The position numbers and the translations under genes are program-made. From Lodderomyces elongisporus (taxonomy: Eukaryota > Ascomycota > Pichiomycetes > Serinales > Debaryomycetaceae), in assembly GCF_030384665.1 (NCBI RefSeq), contig NC_083680.1:467001-531000 (forward strand): a stretch of DNA of 64,000 nt, in the 5' to 3' direction. The notes under the pieces are model-generated. The model saw nothing but the letters and a program-made list of their open reading frames with translations. It searched no databases and had not been told where the DNA came from. This document shows, piece after piece, positions 62,576 through 64,000 of this stretch. Position 1 is the first letter of the stretch; every line of letters begins with the position of its first letter.

Positions 62576-64000
62576 ATGTCATACTACGATCCGTACCAAG
62601 GCAACAACCAACAATTTCTTGGTCAGCAGTACTATCCCCAGTACATTCCCCAAAATCAGTACAATGATGTCGACGCATTCCAGTTGAATGAAAATGGTCC
62701 AAATAACCCCAATGGCAATTTCAATGGCGCCGCTGGCAACAATAACGACTTGCACCATTCGATTGAGCCCGACATTTATGGCAATAACGGTATTGATTTC
62801 AATGGAGGTGGAGCAGCAAGTAATGGTGCTCCGTACAATGCCAATATTGGTCTCTATGGTAACCACAATGGAGGTATCGATGCTCCTGCCATTGGCAGCA
62901 CCTTGGGTGGTGAATTTTATGCCGACGATAGTTCTTACAACAATGTTCCATTCATGCAAAATGGATTGGCTGGTTTTGCAAACCCATCTGCTTATGATAG
63001 CGGTTTGAACAACCTTGGTTTTGATCAGCACCAGCAGCATCAAAACCAGAACCAGAACCAAAACCAGAATCACAATCAGAATCACAATCAGAATCAATTG
63101 CAAGATCCACAGCAAGAACAACAACAACAGCAGCAACAGCAACAACAACCTGACATGTTTCCAGTGGTTCAAGACGCAATCGGCTCCTCATCTGCTGCTG
63201 CGCCTTCAAGAACTGTTTACTTGGGTAATATTCCTGCAGACATTCAACCTAATGAATTATTGGACTATGTGCGTTCGGGAATCTTGGAGAATGTCAAGAT
63301 TATTCCTGCTAAAAACTGTGCGTTTATTTCCTTTATTGACCACCAGCTGGCTTTGCTTTTCCACTCGGACTGTATTTTGAAGAAATTGAACATTAAAGGT
63401 CACGATATAAGAATTGGGTGGGGTAAAAATACGCCCATCTTGCCAGCTGTCTTGGAAGCAATCCAACGTGACGGTGCTACTAGAAATGTTTATTTGGGTA
63501 ACCTCAACAATCCGTTCACTGGAGAGTTGATCACTGAAGAGGAATTGAGAGATGACTTGTCATGTTATGGTATTATTGACTCAATCAAGATCATTGCTGA
63601 AAAAGGTATTGCATTTATCCATTTCCTTAGCATTTTGAGTGCTATTAGATGTGTTGCCAACTTACCTCTCAAGGAAAAGTATTTGGACAAAAAATGTTTT
63701 TACGGTAAAGACAGGTGTGCTTTTATCACAAAGACCCAGCAACATAATGCGGCACAGTATTTGGGTTTGGCTCCAGGGATGGAGCATATAGTCACTGCTG
63801 CTGACCGTGAATTCATTTCTAGTGCTTTGGTTCAGCAATCTGCTGCTGCTGCGCAAATTGCAACACAAGCAGGTGGTGCCAATAACTTGGGTAATCGTAC
63901 TGTGTATTTGGGAAACTTGCATCAAGAGTCTTCGGTTGAAGAGATTTGCAATGTTGTGCGTGGTGGTTTATTGCAGAGCATTAGATTCCTTAAGGAACGC
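62576..64000 (+). CDS. MRN1: Mrn1-type multi-RRM RNA-binding protein, 5' part
   Basis: The first 475 codons from the ATG at 62576; the gene runs past the window end. The N-terminal 200 residues are Asn/Gln/Gly-rich (NQNQ and HNQN repeats, a Gln run at about 180-192), of prion-like composition. RNA recognition motifs start near 212 (RTVYLGNIPADIQ), 302 (RNVYLGNLNNPF) and 440 (RTVYLGNLHQESS), each with the RNP2 form VYLGNL and RNP1-like strands such as CAFISFID and IAFIHF. This set is that of S. cerevisiae Mrn1 (YPL184C) and fission yeast Nrd1, which bind mRNAs in the cytoplasm and stress granules; Mrn1 has ties to chromatin remodellers and mitochondria. A fourth RRM is expected downstream. Confidence 0.85.
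   Translation, partial: MSYYDPYQGNNQQFLGQQYYPQYIPQNQYNDVDAFQLNENGPNNPNGNFNGAAGNNNDLHHSIEPDIYGNNGIDFNGGGAASNGAPYNANIGLYGNHNGGIDAPAIGSTLGGEFYADDSSYNNVPFMQNGLAGFANPSAYDSGLNNLGFDQHQQHQNQNQNQNQNHNQNHNQNQLQDPQQEQQQQQQQQQQPDMFPVVQDAIGSSSAAAPSRTVYLGNIPADIQPNELLDYVRSGILENVKIIPAKNCAFISFIDHQLALLFHSDCILKKLNIKGHDIRIGWGKNTPILPAVLEAIQRDGATRNVYLGNLNNPFTGELITEEELRDDLSCYGIIDSIKIIAEKGIAFIHFLSILSAIRCVANLPLKEKYLDKKCFYGKDRCAFITKTQQHNAAQYLGLAPGMEHIVTAADREFISSALVQQSAAAAQIATQAGGANNLGNRTVYLGNLHQESSVEEICNVVRGGLLQSIRFLKER

Overview
The window is 64 kb of an AT-rich ascomycete yeast chromosome. Genes are intronless and lie on both strands without operons. There are many mono- to hexanucleotide repeats, and the proteins carry Q, N, S/T and D/E runs. 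Leucine is coded mostly by TTG. In the pantothenate kinase gene a CTG codon falls where the S. cerevisiae enzyme has serine, which points to the CUG-Ser clade (Debaryomycetaceae/Serinales). The microsatellite-rich style and gene content suggest Lodderomyces elongisporus or a close relative of the Candida parapsilosis group. The species name is an inference. If the clade call holds, every CTG codon in these genes reads Ser.

Layout: 1-73 is the end of ribosomal protein L25. 347-2467 (-) is a two-module protein that I read as Cdc13-like (telomere single-strand binding). 2468-4510 is non-coding apart from a broken-looking small frame. GGC1 (-) and PCF11 (+) diverge, ADK1 (-) and MCY1 (+) diverge, then PEX25 (-) and CAB1 (-) follow. 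From 16952 to 28395 there are 11.4 kb with only one recognisable gene, a 300-residue unknown protein. ITC1 (+), PRP45 (-), a GNAT acetyltransferase (+), CBP3 (-), SRP72 (+), a secreted lipase (+), an ADH6-type reductase (+), a probable Cdk-target protein (-), GCV1 (-), TEL1 (+), an ATO-family transporter (-), a Lif1/XRCC4-like protein (+) and the first 475 codons of MRN1 (+) fill the rest.

Most genes are housekeeping: cytosolic translation and secretion (RPL25, SRP72), mRNA processing (PCF11, PRP45), chromatin (ITC1), mitochondria (GGC1, MCY1, CBP3, GCV1), peroxisomes (PEX25), CoA and nucleotide metabolism (CAB1, ADK1). Three act on DNA ends: TEL1, the Cdc13-like protein and the Lif1-like protein. 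They are not co-regulated as a unit as far as I can see.

The strongest unexplained signals are in non-coding DNA. Several genes are preceded by long stretches with no ATG on the coding strand while the opposite strand has many: 993 nt before MRN1, 666 nt before CAB1, 479 nt before ITC1, 326 nt before GGC1. These look like long 5' leaders under selection against upstream AUGs. Other points are very short upstream ORFs before TEL1 and the Lif1-like gene, G1/S-type ACGCG pairs before the Cdc13-like gene and the Cdk-target gene, a GC-rich 12-bp hairpin in the gene desert, three exact copies of a Cbf1-type decamer, and an ATO transporter with a diverged signature. No transposon, tRNA, rRNA or CRISPR was recognised. 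Several open frames begin at TTG or GTG; for these I moved the start to the first in-frame ATG.
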